A DNA stretch of 48,008 nucleotides from Rhodobacterales bacterium (GTDB lineage Bacteria; Pseudomonadota; Alphaproteobacteria; Rhodobacterales; Rhodobacteraceae), in assembly GCA_002747325.1 (NCBI GenBank), contig PDOZ01000039.1, positions 1 through 48,008 of the forward strand. Direction: 5' to 3'. Under the pieces are notes generated by a model. The model made no database searches and was not told the DNA's origin. It saw only the letters and a program-made list of their open reading frames with translations. A program made the position numbers and the translations under genes. This document shows positions 1-7,375 of the stretch, in pieces. Each line of letters starts with the position of its first letter. Position 1 is the stretch's first letter.

Positions 1-1
1 C

Positions 2-82
2 ATCGCAACCCGCTTCGACAGACGCGCCGTCTACTTTCTCAGCTTCATACACCTCGCATCAGCAATGCTTTGGATGCGATAA
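2..82 (+). CDS. 3' end of IS5-type transposase (partial)
   Basis: The window opens inside a reading frame of 26 codons ending in TAA at 80-82. The peptide begins IATRFDRRA and ends in LASAMLWMR. This resembles the extreme C-terminus of IS5-family (IS427/IS1031-like) transposases, where an IATR(F/Y)-(D/E) segment is followed by a short hydrophobic helix and W-x-R. Only the tail is visible, so activity and the full element cannot be judged. The right inverted repeat should lie just after 82 but could not be delimited without the left end. The identification rests on recall of the family's C-terminal pattern. Confidence 0.6.
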   Translation: MATRFDRRAVYFLSFIHLASAMLWMR

Positions 83-172
83 ATGTCGATTCAGCCTAGT
101 CCAACGGGTTTCGCGCTTTCGCGGATTTTGACAGGCGCTGGTTTCAGCGTTTCGGTTAGCCTCGCCAGTTAT

Positions 173-708
173 TTATCTGTTCGCCGTGACGCTTGCCATT
201 TTGATACCTGCAAAAATGAGAGCGGCACCAGCGGTTTTGTTTATTGCATTGACAATCCAGCCTTTGACACCACCTCTTATCAAACGCTCACCAAGATATG
301 CGTAAGCCGAGTAGATAACCCATTGAAGCAGAAAAGTTGTTACCCACATAATCAAGAACTGGGGCGCAATCGGTTGGCTTACATCTAAAAACTGAGGCAG
401 AACTGCCGAAAAATACAAAAGGGCTTTGGGGTTCGAGAACTCGATCAGAAAACCGTGCGTAAAGAGTGACCTGCGACTTCTTGTGGGTGCCTTGGAATGA
501 ACGACCAAGCCACCAGACTTGCTGAATATTGCCGTGCTGCCCAAGTAAATAAGGTATGCAACGCCCACCCATTTAATAATCTGAAAAAGCGTATGAGATG
601 CGACGATCAGAGAAGCAATTCCAGTAGCAGACATCGCAAAAATGGGCCAGGCGAAAAAACAACAACCGCTGTTGTTAAGGCGAAAATCAGAAATGTTTGC
701 AGGTCCAT
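173..708 (-). pseudogene. LysE/RhtB-family amino-acid exporter, internally deleted and frameshifted
   Basis: An ATG at 708-706 with a GAGGAG ribosome site starts MDLQTFLIFALTTAVVVFSPGP, the canonical first helix and SPGP motif of LysE/RhtB exporters. The frame is then lost near the A5 run at 638-642 (plus-strand numbering). The rest of the protein continues in another frame from 634 (MSATGIASLIVASHTLF) to a TAA at 175-173. Family members normally have roughly 25-30 residues between SPGP and the FFxxSATG-like segment, and these are absent. An internal deletion that is not a multiple of three therefore fits better than a single-base sequencing error. The remaining C-terminal half (153 residues, several hydrophobic helices) looks intact. 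It lies beside a transposase remnant, which suggests local rearrangement. It was probably once a neutral or basic amino-acid or homoserine exporter. Confidence 0.75.
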
Positions 709-823
709 GGGTCGCTCCTCAAGGCACTTTGAAACAAAGTGAGAACACTCTGGGAGCGCAGGGCAGATTTGTCAAGCAGGCCGTATATTTTGTGGGTTCG
801 TAGCTGACATTCGTCCACATAAG

Positions 824-848
824 AAAGCCCCGCGCGGGGCGGGGCTTT
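824..848 (-). terminator. GC-rich hairpin downstream of the exported-protein gene
   Basis: AAAGCCCC (824-831) pairs with GGGGCTTT (841-848) around a 9-base GC-rich loop. It lies 15 bases beyond the stop of the minus-strand gene at 863-1432. Read on the minus strand, the stem ends in a T-rich arm, as in a rho-independent terminator. Confidence 0.65.
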
Positions 849-862
849 TGTTTGGGGGCGCC

Positions 863-1432
863 CTAGTTACATTCCTGCAGCGACGTTGATAAAATGGCGT
901 TGAAATCCGCGTCGAAGGTTTCGCTTTCGGGATCGAGTTGGAAAATCTTGAGGCTGGCTTGTTCGAACTGCATGCACTCGTATTTTTCGTGCGCCTCAAA
1001 GACGATGCTCCGCAGTTGTTCTTCCGACAGCGACGGTCTCTGCCCGCGCAGTATTTCAATGACGCGAGCTTCTTCGGCGTGCGTGAGAGGCAGGCAGGAC
1101 GACCACTCGTAAAAGGCGATTGCCGTTGCAAACAGGGTTGCCCGCTCTTGCTTTTGCTGCAAGCCAATCACCGATTCGACATGGCCGGCTAGCGCTATGC
1201 TCCACAACCCGTATTTGGTGAAAGCTTCACTTGTGGCCGGGTCCAGGGATGGATCCGTGACCAATGGTTTGGCATTCTCCAACAGCTCGGGCTTGAGGGA
1301 AGTGAGTTTTGCCCATTCGTTCGGACAATACATGGCGGCGGCGTCTGTGAAGCGGAGGCTGTTGGCGGAAGCGGAGGTGCTGGTCAGGATCAGTGCGGCG
1401 ACTGACAGGGCTTTGTAAAATTCGGGTGTCAT
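863..1432 (-). CDS. hypothetical exported protein, 189 aa
   Basis: I do not recognise this family. The ATG at 1432 is preceded by AAGGAT at suitable spacing. An upstream in-frame start at 1471 would overlap the previous gene's stop and is less likely. The N-terminus MTPEFYKALSVAALILTSTSASA is a good Sec signal peptide with cleavage near residue 23, so the product should be periplasmic. The mature part is mostly helical by composition. It contains four cysteines (in AMYC, SSCLP, YECM and LQEC), an even number that would allow two disulfides. It lies 31 bases downstream of the putative oxygenase gene on the same strand, so the two may be co-transcribed, and it is followed by a hairpin terminator. 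Function is unknown. Confidence 0.75.
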   Translation of the reverse strand: MTPEFYKALSVAALILTSTSASANSLRFTDAAAMYCPNEWAKLTSLKPELLENAKPLVTDPSLDPATSEAFTKYGLWSIALAGHVESVIGLQQKQERATLFATAIAFYEWSSCLPLTHAEEARVIEILRGQRPSLSEEQLRSIVFEAHEKYECMQFEQASLKIFQLDPESETFDADFNAILSTSLQECN

Positions 1433-1463
1433 GATTGGGTATCCTTTTGCTTTGCGTGGGCCG

Positions 1464-2087
1464 CTACTCACCCCATTTATAGTTAAAACTCACCGAGCAG
1501 CGTTCTTCTTCGCCGGTGTTTTGCAGCACCTCATGGCGCAGCCAGCTTTCCCAGAGCAGCACATCGCCTTCCGCCGGGCGTTTGGTAACAAAGGGGCGCT
1601 GGTCCTCGCGGGCGTTTTTGCGCCGGGGCGGGGCGGACATCATTTGCGCGTGGCGCGGGTCTTCATAGCGTAGCGCGCCGGCGCCTTCGGGCAGGGCGAT
1701 ATAGGTGGTCCCGGAAATCACCGAATGGGGGTGAATGTGGCTGGAATGGTAGCCGCCGGGCGGCAAGATGTTGATCCAGATGTCCTCCAGCACCAGTTCC
1801 CGCCCGTCGAGGTCAAAGCCCAGATCGTCGGCAAAGGCGGCGACGTGTTTGTCCAGCGCCTGCACCAGATCGGCGAAGATCGGGAAGCGCCAGGGCAGGT
1901 CGGTCAGCGAAGCGTAAGAGGTATAGCCCGGATAGCCCTCGCGCTCGCACCATTCCTGCCCCGCCTCGTCATCCTCGGCGATGGCGTAACAGCTGTCATA
2001 CAGCTCCTCGCTGTCGATGGTGGGGGAATGCTCGTCAAGGCGGGCATGGTAAAGGCGGGTCACAAAGAGAGAAGATATATTGGCCAT
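1464..2087 (-). CDS. TIGR02466-type putative 2OG-Fe(II) oxygenase, 207 aa
   Basis: The protein matches the pattern of the TIGR02466 family, which has a double-stranded beta-helix like that of 2-oxoglutarate/Fe(II) dioxygenases. A histidine-rich strand YHSSHIHPHS lies at residues 113-122, followed by SGTTYI. A distal histidine in WLRHEVLQN (about residue 185) and a following RCSVSFN strand complete the expected metal and co-substrate arrangement. The substrate is unknown. The ATG at 2087 has AGGAGG only a few bases upstream. A longer frame to 2198 exists, but its extra N-terminus does not look like protein. The gene is divergent from rpmC, and the hypothetical exported gene follows it. Family assignment is by motif only. 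Confidence 0.75.
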   Translation of the reverse strand: MANISSLFVTRLYHARLDEHSPTIDSEELYDSCYAIAEDDEAGQEWCEREGYPGYTSYASLTDLPWRFPIFADLVQALDKHVAAFADDLGFDLDGRELVLEDIWINILPPGGYHSSHIHPHSVISGTTYIALPEGAGALRYEDPRHAQMMSAPPRRKNAREDQRPFVTKRPAEGDVLLWESWLRHEVLQNTGEEERCSVSFNYKWGE

Positions 2088-2282
2088 AGCCTCCTTTAGC
2101 CCAAAGGTTTCGGGCTGAAAACCGGCAGAAAGGCAAAAACCGCCTTGCCCCGCGCGCTGTCCTCCCCTATAGAGCCACATCTCGCGGATTCCGGGCAACC
2201 GGGATTCGTGTGTTTGCTATTGATCCACCGGGTGACAAGTGACCAAAGGGGCTTGCCGGTGTCAGATGAAAGGAAAAGGCGA

Positions 2283-2489
2283 ATGGACGCCAAGGAACTG
2301 CGCGATAAAAGCGCCGATCAGCTGAAAGAACAGCTGGCCGATCTGAAGAAAGAAGCGTTTAACCTGCGTTTTCAGCAAGCCAGTGGCGCGCTGGAAAACA
2401 CCTCCCGCATCCGCGCGGTGCGCCGCGATGTGGCTCGGGTGAACACGATCCTGAATGAAAAGGCAGCCGCCGCTGCCGGCGAAGCATAA
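2283..2489 (+). CDS. rpmC: 50S ribosomal protein L29
   Basis: This 68-residue protein starts [18 protein letters not shown] and has the two-helix L29 fold pattern with the conserved [17 protein letters not shown] segment. It sits near the peptide exit tunnel with L23 and contacts trigger factor and SRP. The ATG at 2283 follows AAAGGAAAAGG. An in-frame extension to 2145 is not L29-like. It is the first gene of the spc-type block here. rplP normally lies just upstream of rpmC, but it is absent for at least 2.2 kb, where non-ribosomal minus-strand genes are found instead. A separate promoter between 2088 and 2282 is therefore needed, though none is obvious. rpsQ follows 15 bases later. Confidence 0.97.
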   Translation: MDAKELRDKSADQLKEQLADLKKEAFNLRFQQASGALENTSRIRAVRRDVARVNTILNEKAAAAAGEA

Positions 2490-2504
2490 GAGAGGAGCCT
2501 CAGA

Positions 2505-2735
2505 ATGCCCAAACGTATCCTGCAAGGCACCGTGACCTCGGACGCCAACGCCCAAACCGTTACCGTCAGCGTGGAGCGCCGCTTCAAGCACCCGCTGTTC
2601 AAGAAAACCGTCCGGAAATCGAAGAAATACCGGGCGCACGACGAGAAGAACACCTTCAAAGTCGGCGACAAGGTTCGCATTCAGGAATGCGCGCCGAAGT
2701 CGAAAACCAAGCGTTGGGAAGTGCTGGACGCGTAA
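2505..2735 (+). CDS. rpsQ: 30S ribosomal protein S17
   Basis: This 76-residue OB-fold protein binds 16S rRNA early in assembly of the 30S body. It begins [13 protein letters not shown] and contains the conserved [10 protein letters not shown] and [10 protein letters not shown] segments. A GAGAGGAG ribosome site lies just upstream of the ATG. Length is a little below the E. coli protein (84) and usual for alphaproteobacteria. It is followed by a 77-base spacer with a hairpin before rplN. Confidence 0.97.
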   Translation: MPKRILQGTVTSDANAQTVTVSVERRFKHPLFKKTVRKSKKYRAHDEKNTFKVGDKVRIQECAPKSKTKRWEVLDA

Positions 2736-2766
2736 GCATCCGCTCTTCTCGCCATGAGCGAAACCC

Positions 2767-2794
2767 TGGGGATTCGGCCTGCATCGGCCCCCCA
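2767..2794 (+). other. hairpin in the rpsQ-rplN spacer
   Basis: TGGGG (2767-2771) pairs with CCCCA (2790-2794), and GGCC (2776-2779) with GGCC (2786-2789). The four bases ATTC form a bulge on the 5' side. There is no T-tract, so this is more likely a processing or pausing structure than a terminator. It lies 18 bases before the rplN start codon. Confidence 0.5.
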
Positions 2795-2812
2795 TAGGTC
2801 GGGAGAAACCAC

Positions 2813-3181
2813 ATGATCCAGATGCAAACCAACCTGGATGTTGCTGACAACAGCGGCGCGCGCCGTGTTCAGTGCATCAAGGTGTTGGGTGGTTCCAAGC
2901 GTAAATACGCCTCCGTGGGCGACGTGATCGTCGTCTCGGTGAAGGAAGCCATCCCGCGCGGTCGCGTGAAGAAAGGTGATGTCCGCAAGGCTGTCGTCGT
3001 TCGCACCGCCAAAGAAGTCCGTCGTGAAGACGGCACCGCTATCCGCTTCGACCGCAACGCGGCCGTGATCCTCAACAACTCTGACGAGCCGGTCGGCACC
3101 CGTATCTTCGGGCCGGTGGTTCGCGAACTGCGTGCGAAGAACTTCATGAAGATCATCTCGCTCGCCCCGGAGGTGCTGTAA
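2813..3181 (+). CDS. rplN: 50S ribosomal protein L14
   Basis: This is a standard 122-residue L14, located at the subunit interface of the 50S. The signature [15 protein letters not shown] is at residues about 13-27, and the C-terminal [24 protein letters not shown] is typical. The start ATG follows a GGGAG site. The end of the gene (CGGAGG) supplies the ribosome site for rplX, whose ATG begins two bases after the stop, so the two are likely translationally coupled. Confidence 0.98.
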   Translation: MIQMQTNLDVADNSGARRVQCIKVLGGSKRKYASVGDVIVVSVKEAIPRGRVKKGDVRKAVVVRTAKEVRREDGTAIRFDRNAAVILNNSDEPVGTRIFGPVVRELRAKNFMKIISLAPEVL

Positions 3182-3182
3182 G

Positions 3183-3488
3183 ATGGCTGCTAAACTGAAA
3201 AAAGGTGACAAGGTCATCGTGCTTGCGGGCAAGGACAAGGGCAAAGAGGGTGAAATCACCTCCGTTGACCCGGCTGCCGGCAAAGCGGTTGTCGACGGCA
3301 TCAACATGGCCATCCGCCACCAGCGCGCCTCGCAGGTGTCGCAGGGCGGTCGTCTGCCGAAGGCCATGCCGATCGACCTGTCGAATCTGGCGCTCAAGGA
3401 CAAGAACGGCAAAGCGACCCGCGTTGGCTTCCGCATGGAAGACGGCAAGAAAGTCCGCTTCGCCAAGACCACGGGGGACGTGATCTGA
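3183..3488 (+). CDS. rplX: 50S ribosomal protein L24
   Basis: This 101-residue protein carries a KOW motif near the N-terminus ([20 protein letters not shown]) and initiates 50S assembly by binding the 5' region of 23S rRNA. Its stop overlaps the rplE start in TGATG (3486-3490), a one-base overlap that implies coupled translation. Length and ends are normal for the family. Confidence 0.98.
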   Translation: MAAKLKKGDKVIVLAGKDKGKEGEITSVDPAAGKAVVDGINMAIRHQRASQVSQGGRLPKAMPIDLSNLALKDKNGKATRVGFRMEDGKKVRFAKTTGDVI

Positions 3489-4051
3489 TGCTGGACCAAG
3501 CAACCTACACCCCGCGTCTGAAGGCGCTTTACAAGGACACGATCCGTGCCGCTCTGAAGGAAGAGTTTTCCTACAAGAACGACATGCAGATCCCGCGTCT
3601 TGAGAAAATCGTGCTGAACATCGGCTGTGGCCGTGCAGCGGTGAAAGACTCGAAGAAAGCCAAGTCGGCACAGGCGGACCTGACCCTGATCGCGGGTCAG
3701 AAAGCCCTGACCACCGTCGCCAAGAAATCCATCGCGGGTTTCCGGGTGCGGGACGGGATGCCGATGGGTGCCAAAGTGACCCTGCGCGGCGACCGGATGT
3801 ATGAATTCCTCGACCGCCTGATCACCGTGGCCATGCCCCGTATTCGCGACTTCCGCGGCGTTTCCGGCAAGAGCTTTGACGGTCGTGGCAACTACGCCAT
3901 GGGCATCAAGGAGCATATCGTCTTCCCCGAGATCGACTTTGACAAGATCGTCGAGAACTGGGGCATGGACATCGTGATTGGCACCACCGCCGAGACCGAT
4001 GACGAGGCGAAAGCGCTGCTCAAAGCCTTCAACATGCCGTTTAACAGCTGA
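3488..4051 (+). CDS. rplE: 50S ribosomal protein L5
   Basis: This 187-residue 5S rRNA-binding protein forms part of the central protuberance and contacts the P-site tRNA. Recognisable segments are [36 protein letters not shown] and FPEIDFDKI. It is slightly longer than E. coli L5 (179), as is usual in alphaproteobacteria. It starts within the rplX stop codon. rpsN follows after 17 bases. Confidence 0.98.
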   Translation: MLDQATYTPRLKALYKDTIRAALKEEFSYKNDMQIPRLEKIVLNIGCGRAAVKDSKKAKSAQADLTLIAGQKALTTVAKKSIAGFRVRDGMPMGAKVTLRGDRMYEFLDRLITVAMPRIRDFRGVSGKSFDGRGNYAMGIKEHIVFPEIDFDKIVENWGMDIVIGTTAETDDEAKALLKAFNMPFNS

Positions 4052-4068
4052 TCGCGGGAGAATTATAT

Positions 4069-4374
4069 ATGGCTAAGAAATCCATGATCGCCCGTGAGGC
4101 AAAGCGTCAGAAACTGGTCAACCAGTACGCTGCCAAGCGCGCGGCTCTGAAAGAAATCATCAACAACCAGGAGCGCCCGATGGAAGAGCGTTTCCGGGCG
4201 TCCCTGAAACTGGCGAAACTGCCGCGCAACAGCTCGGCCGTCCGTCTTCACAACCGCTGCCAGCTTACTGGCCGTCCGCATGCGTATTACCGCAAGCTGA
4301 AGGTCAGCCGGATTGCGCTTCGCGAGCTTGGCTCGCAGGGCCAGATTCCGGGCCTGGTCAAGTCTAGCTGGTAA
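4069..4374 (+). CDS. rpsN: 30S ribosomal protein S14 (zinc-free type)
   Basis: This 101-residue S14 of the long class lacks the CxxC zinc-ribbon cysteines; a single cysteine is seen in [21 protein letters not shown]. It binds the 3' major domain of 16S rRNA in the 30S head. The downstream end GGTAAGGAGGGAG carries the strong ribosome site for rpsH. The zinc-free form means that zinc limitation would not be expected to trigger paralog exchange for this protein. Confidence 0.98.
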   Translation: MAKKSMIAREAKRQKLVNQYAAKRAALKEIINNQERPMEERFRASLKLAKLPRNSSAVRLHNRCQLTGRPHAYYRKLKVSRIALRELGSQGQIPGLVKSSW

Positions 4375-4386
4375 GGAGGGAGCAAG

Positions 4387-4779
4387 ATGAACGATCCTAT
4401 CGGTGATATGCTCACCCGCATCCGCAACTCTCAGATGCGCGGCAAGTCCTCCGTATCCACCCCGGCCTCCAAGCTGCGGGCCTGGGTGCTGGACGTGCTG
4501 GCAGATGAGGGCTACATCCGTGGCTACGAGGCCGGGACCGACGCAAACGGTCACCCGACCCTCGAAATCGCTCTGAAGTATTACGAAGGGACTCCGGTCA
4601 TTCGCGAGTTGAAGCGCGTTTCCAAGCCCGGTCGCCGCGTCTATATGGGCGCTCAGGAAATCCCGCTGGTCCGTCAGGGCCTCGGCGTTTCCATTGTCTC
4701 CACGCCGAAGGGCGTGATGTCGGACGCAAACGCTCGCAGCCAGAATGTTGGCGGCGAAGTGCTTTGCACCGTGTTCTAA
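4387..4779 (+). CDS. rpsH: 30S ribosomal protein S8
   Basis: This 130-residue primary binder of 16S rRNA helix 21 begins [17 protein letters not shown] and ends with the typical [16 protein letters not shown] and GGEVLCTVF. In E. coli S8 represses the spc operon by binding a mimic at the rplE start. No equivalent was identified here by eye. It lies 12 bases after rpsN and 10 bases before rplF, each junction with a strong AGGAGG. Confidence 0.98.
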   Translation: MNDPIGDMLTRIRNSQMRGKSSVSTPASKLRAWVLDVLADEGYIRGYEAGTDANGHPTLEIALKYYEGTPVIRELKRVSKPGRRVYMGAQEIPLVRQGLGVSIVSTPKGVMSDANARSQNVGGEVLCTVF

Positions 4780-4789
4780 GGAGGTCTGA

Positions 4790-5323
4790 ATGTCTCGAAT
4801 TGGTAAAAAACCGGTCGAGCTGCCCGCAGGCGTAACTGCCTCGGTGTCTGGTCAGACCATCGAAGTGAAGGGCCCGAAAGGCACTCGCGCGTTCACGGCA
4901 ACCGACGATGTGACCCTCTCCGTTGAGGAAAACAGCGTTTCGGTTGAGCCGCGCGGCAAGTCCAAGCGTGCCCGTCAGCAGTGGGGCATGTCCCGCACCA
5001 TGGTGGCCAACATGGTTACCGGCGTGACGGACGGCTTCAAGAAAGAGCTGGAGATCAACGGTGTTGGTTACCGTGCGCAGATGCAGGGCAAGGTTCTGAA
5101 GCTGAACCTCGGCTACTCGCATGAAGTGAACTTCGAAGCGCCGGAAGGCGTGACGGTTACGGCGCCCAAGCAGACCGAAATCGTTGTCGAAGGCATCGAT
5201 CAGCAACTCGTCGGCCAAGTCGCGGCCAATATCCGCGAATGGCGTCGTCCCGAGCCGTATAAGGGCAAGGGCATCAAATACAAAGACGAGTATATCTTCC
5301 GCAAGGAAGGCAAGAAGAAGTAA
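4790..5323 (+). CDS. rplF: 50S ribosomal protein L6
   Basis: This 177-residue two-domain protein lies near the factor-binding site of the 50S. It begins [15 protein letters not shown] and ends in the conserved [16 protein letters not shown] segment and a lysine-rich tail. The ATG follows AAGGAGGTCTGA. It is co-directional with rplR, 12 bases downstream. Confidence 0.98.
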   Translation: MSRIGKKPVELPAGVTASVSGQTIEVKGPKGTRAFTATDDVTLSVEENSVSVEPRGKSKRARQQWGMSRTMVANMVTGVTDGFKKELEINGVGYRAQMQGKVLKLNLGYSHEVNFEAPEGVTVTAPKQTEIVVEGIDQQLVGQVAANIREWRRPEPYKGKGIKYKDEYIFRKEGKKK

Positions 5324-5335
5324 GGACGCAAGAAA

Positions 5336-5695
5336 ATGGCAAACAGCAAACGGACCCTGTTCCTCAAGCGCCGCCAGCGCGTCCGGAACAAGCAACGCAA
5401 GGTCAATGTTGGCAAGCTGCGCCTCTCGGTGCATCGCTCCAACAAGAACATCTCGGTTCAGCTCATCGACGACGCGCAGGGCGTTACCCTCGCTTCCGCG
5501 TCCTCGCTGGAGAAGGATCTCGGTGTGGTTGGCAAGAACAACGTGGAAGCAGCCGCCAAGGTTGGTGCCGCGATTGCCGAACGCGCCAAGAAAGTCGGTG
5601 CGGAAGAAGTGTACTTCGACCGTGGCGGTTTCCTGTTCCACGGCAAGGTCAAAGCCCTTGCCGACGCTGCCCGCGAAGGTGGCCTGAAGTTCTGA
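5336..5695 (+). CDS. rplR: 50S ribosomal protein L18
   Basis: This 119-residue 5S rRNA-binding protein has the basic N-terminal segment [10 protein letters not shown] and ends in the family pattern [28 protein letters not shown]. After its TGA (5693-5695) comes a 127-base spacer with a multi-branch structure before rpsE, unlike the tight spacing of the preceding genes. Confidence 0.98.
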   Translation: MANSKRTLFLKRRQRVRNKQRKVNVGKLRLSVHRSNKNISVQLIDDAQGVTLASASSLEKDLGVVGKNNVEAAAKVGAAIAERAKKVGAEEVYFDRGGFLFHGKVKALADAAREGGLKF

Positions 5696-5803
5696 TCCCA
5701 GTTTCGGGGCAGTTGTAAACCTGAGGGTGGCGCGTTGGTGCCACCCCGATGATCCGGGGGCGTTCGCCCACTGGGATTGAGGAAAACGGCGGGCAAAGCC
5801 GCC
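5693..5803 (+). ncRNA. candidate structured RNA element in the rplR-rpsE spacer
   Basis: ATCCCAGT (5695-5702) is perfectly complementary to ACTGGGAT (5770-5777), extendable by two G-U pairs to 5693/5779. This closing helix would enclose two hairpins: GGGTGGC/GCCACCC (5725-5731 with 5740-5746) and GGGC/GCCC (5758-5761 with 5766-5769). A further small stem, GGCGG/CCGCC (5788-5792 with 5799-5803), lies just before the rpsE ribosome site. A closed multi-branch fold of this kind is typical of cis-regulatory leaders. I know of no described element at this position. No T-tract is present, so it is not a simple terminator. Folding was done by eye. Confidence 0.4.
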
Positions 5804-5822
5804 ACCATGAAAGGATGTTCTG

Positions 5823-6389
5823 ATGGCAGAACGTGAAAACCGCCGGGGCCGCGGTCGCAAGCGCGAAGAAGAGACCCCGGAATTTGCCGATCGCCTGGTT
5901 GCGATCAACCGTGTTTCCAAAACCGTGAAGGGTGGTAAGCGCTTTGGCTTCGCCGCGCTCGTGGTTGTTGGCGACCAGAAGGGCCGCGTTGGCTTCGGCA
6001 AAGGCAAGGCCAAAGAGGTGCCCGAGGCGATCCGCAAGGCGACCGAACAGGCCAAGCGTCAGATGGTCCGCGTGCCGCTGAAAGAGGGCCGCACCCTGCA
6101 TCACGACATCGAGGGCCGTCACGGCGCTGGTAAAGTCGTCATGCGCACCGCGCCGGAAGGCACCGGGATCATCGCCGGTGGTCCGATGCGTGCGGTGTTC
6201 GAGATGCTCGGTGTGAAGGACGTTGTGTCCAAATCCATCGGCTCGCAGAACCCCTACAACATGATCCGCGCCACGCTGAACGGTCTCGGCAAGGAAGCCT
6301 CGCCGCGCTCCGTCGCGCAGCGTCGTGGCAAGAAAGTGGCTGACATCCTGGGCAAGAAAGACGCCCCGGAAGCCGCCGCTGAGGCGTAA
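5823..6389 (+). CDS. rpsE: 30S ribosomal protein S5
   Basis: This 188-residue S5 has the N-terminal double-stranded RNA-binding-like domain ([21 protein letters not shown]) and the C-terminal SDLS-like region ending [13 protein letters not shown]. It contributes to decoding fidelity and mRNA unwinding at the entry tunnel. The start ATG follows AAGGATGTTCTG. A structured spacer precedes it and could control its translation. rpmD follows 11 bases later. Confidence 0.98.
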   Translation: MAERENRRGRGRKREEETPEFADRLVAINRVSKTVKGGKRFGFAALVVVGDQKGRVGFGKGKAKEVPEAIRKATEQAKRQMVRVPLKEGRTLHHDIEGRHGAGKVVMRTAPEGTGIIAGGPMRAVFEMLGVKDVVSKSIGSQNPYNMIRATLNGLGKEASPRSVAQRRGKKVADILGKKDAPEAAAEA

Positions 6390-6400
6390 GGAGAGAACCC

Positions 6401-6589
6401 ATGGCTAAAACCATCGTTGTCAAGCAGATCGGTTCCCCGATCCGCCGTCCGGAAAAGCAGCGTCAGACGCTGATCGGTCTGGGCCTGAACAAAATGCACA
6501 AGACCCGCGAGCTGGAAGACACCCCTTCCGTGCGCGGCATGGTCGCCAAGATCCCGCATCTGGTGGAGATCGTGGAAGAGAAGGGCTAA
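6401..6589 (+). CDS. rpmD: 50S ribosomal protein L30
   Basis: This 62-residue protein has the typical pattern [26 protein letters not shown] followed by [18 protein letters not shown]. It is preceded by AAGGAGAG and followed after about 20 bases by a good terminator-like hairpin, which separates it from rplO although the two are normally adjacent. Confidence 0.97.
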   Translation: MAKTIVVKQIGSPIRRPEKQRQTLIGLGLNKMHKTRELEDTPSVRGMVAKIPHLVEIVEEKG

Positions 6590-6610
6590 GGCTCTGATCG
6601 TGTGAAACAG

Positions 6611-6644
6611 ACGCCCCGGTGGAAACGCCGGGGCGTTTGCTTTT
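6611..6644 (+). terminator. rho-independent terminator inside the spc operon (rpmD-rplO)
   Basis: ACGCCCCGG (6611-6619) pairs perfectly with CCGGGGCGT (6628-6636) around an 8-base loop and is followed by TTTGCTTTT. This is as good a terminator as the one closing rplQ. It would end or attenuate transcripts after rpmD. rplO, secY and adk would then depend on read-through or on a promoter between 6645 and 6790. Confidence 0.65.
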
Positions 6645-6799
6645 GGCGGGCGGGGTTTTGGCAGCGGGGCAGGGGGCTTGCATCGCGCCGCCGCCTCGCG
6701 TATACGCCCCCGGTGGCCTTTTGGCCGCGTAAGAATCAATCAAGAAACGCCGTGTCTGTCCTATCGCTTCGGGGGCATTTCCGGCAAAGGAGAAGCGAC

Positions 6800-7273
6800 A
6801 TGAAACTTCACGAATTGCGCGACAACGCGGGCGCGACCAAGAAACGCAAGCGCATTGGCCGTGGTCCGGGTTCCGGCACGGGTAAAACTGGTGGCCGCGG
6901 CATCAAGGGTCAGAAATCCCGTTCGGGTGTCGCGATCAAGGGCTACGAGGGTGGCCAGATGCCGCTCTACATGCGTCTGCCCAAGCGTGGCTTCAACAAG
7001 CCGAACCGCAAGAAATTCGCCGTGATCAACCTCGGCCTGATCCAGAAATTCATCGACGCCAAGACGCTCGACGCCAGCAAAGAGATCACCGAAGACGTGC
7101 TGGTCGAAACCGGCGTTGTGCGCCGCAAACTCGACGGCGTTCGCGTGCTGGCCAAGGGGGAAATCACCTCCAAAGTCACCCTCACCGTGACCGGCGCATC
7201 CGGCGCTGCGGTGGAGGCGGTCGAGAAGGCTGGCGGCAAACTCACCGTGACAAAGGCAGCGGCGGCGGAGTAA
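6800..7273 (+). CDS. rplO: 50S ribosomal protein L15
   Basis: This 157-residue protein starts [20 protein letters not shown] and has the glycine-rich [22 protein letters not shown] segment that threads 23S rRNA. The ATG at 6800 follows AAAGGAG. A longer frame to 6602 only reads through the terminator. It is separated from rpmD by 210 bases containing a terminator, and from secY by about 100 bases with two hairpins. Confidence 0.97.
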   Translation: MKLHELRDNAGATKKRKRIGRGPGSGTGKTGGRGIKGQKSRSGVAIKGYEGGQMPLYMRLPKRGFNKPNRKKFAVINLGLIQKFIDAKTLDASKEITEDVLVETGVVRRKLDGVRVLAKGEITSKVTLTVTGASGAAVEAVEKAGGKLTVTKAAAAE

Positions 7274-7280
7274 GCGCTTG

Positions 7281-7358
7281 TTTAGGGGCGCCTGCGCCCT
7301 TAAATAGCCTTTAGATTTTCAGGCGCCGCCGGGCCGGGGATCGGTTCCGGCGGCGTTT
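7281..7358 (+). other. two hairpins in the rplO-secY spacer
   Basis: First hairpin: TTTAGGGGCG (7281-7290) with CGCCCTTAAA (7295-7304), ten pairs with one G-U and the tetraloop CCTG. Second hairpin: CGCCGCCGG (7324-7332) with CCGGCGGCG (7347-7355), nine perfect pairs and a 14-base loop, followed by TTTCAG. Neither has a strong T-tract. They could attenuate or be cleavage sites that set the ratio of ribosomal protein to SecY mRNA. Confidence 0.5.
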
Positions 7359-7375
7359 CAGATATGGGGGCCTTG

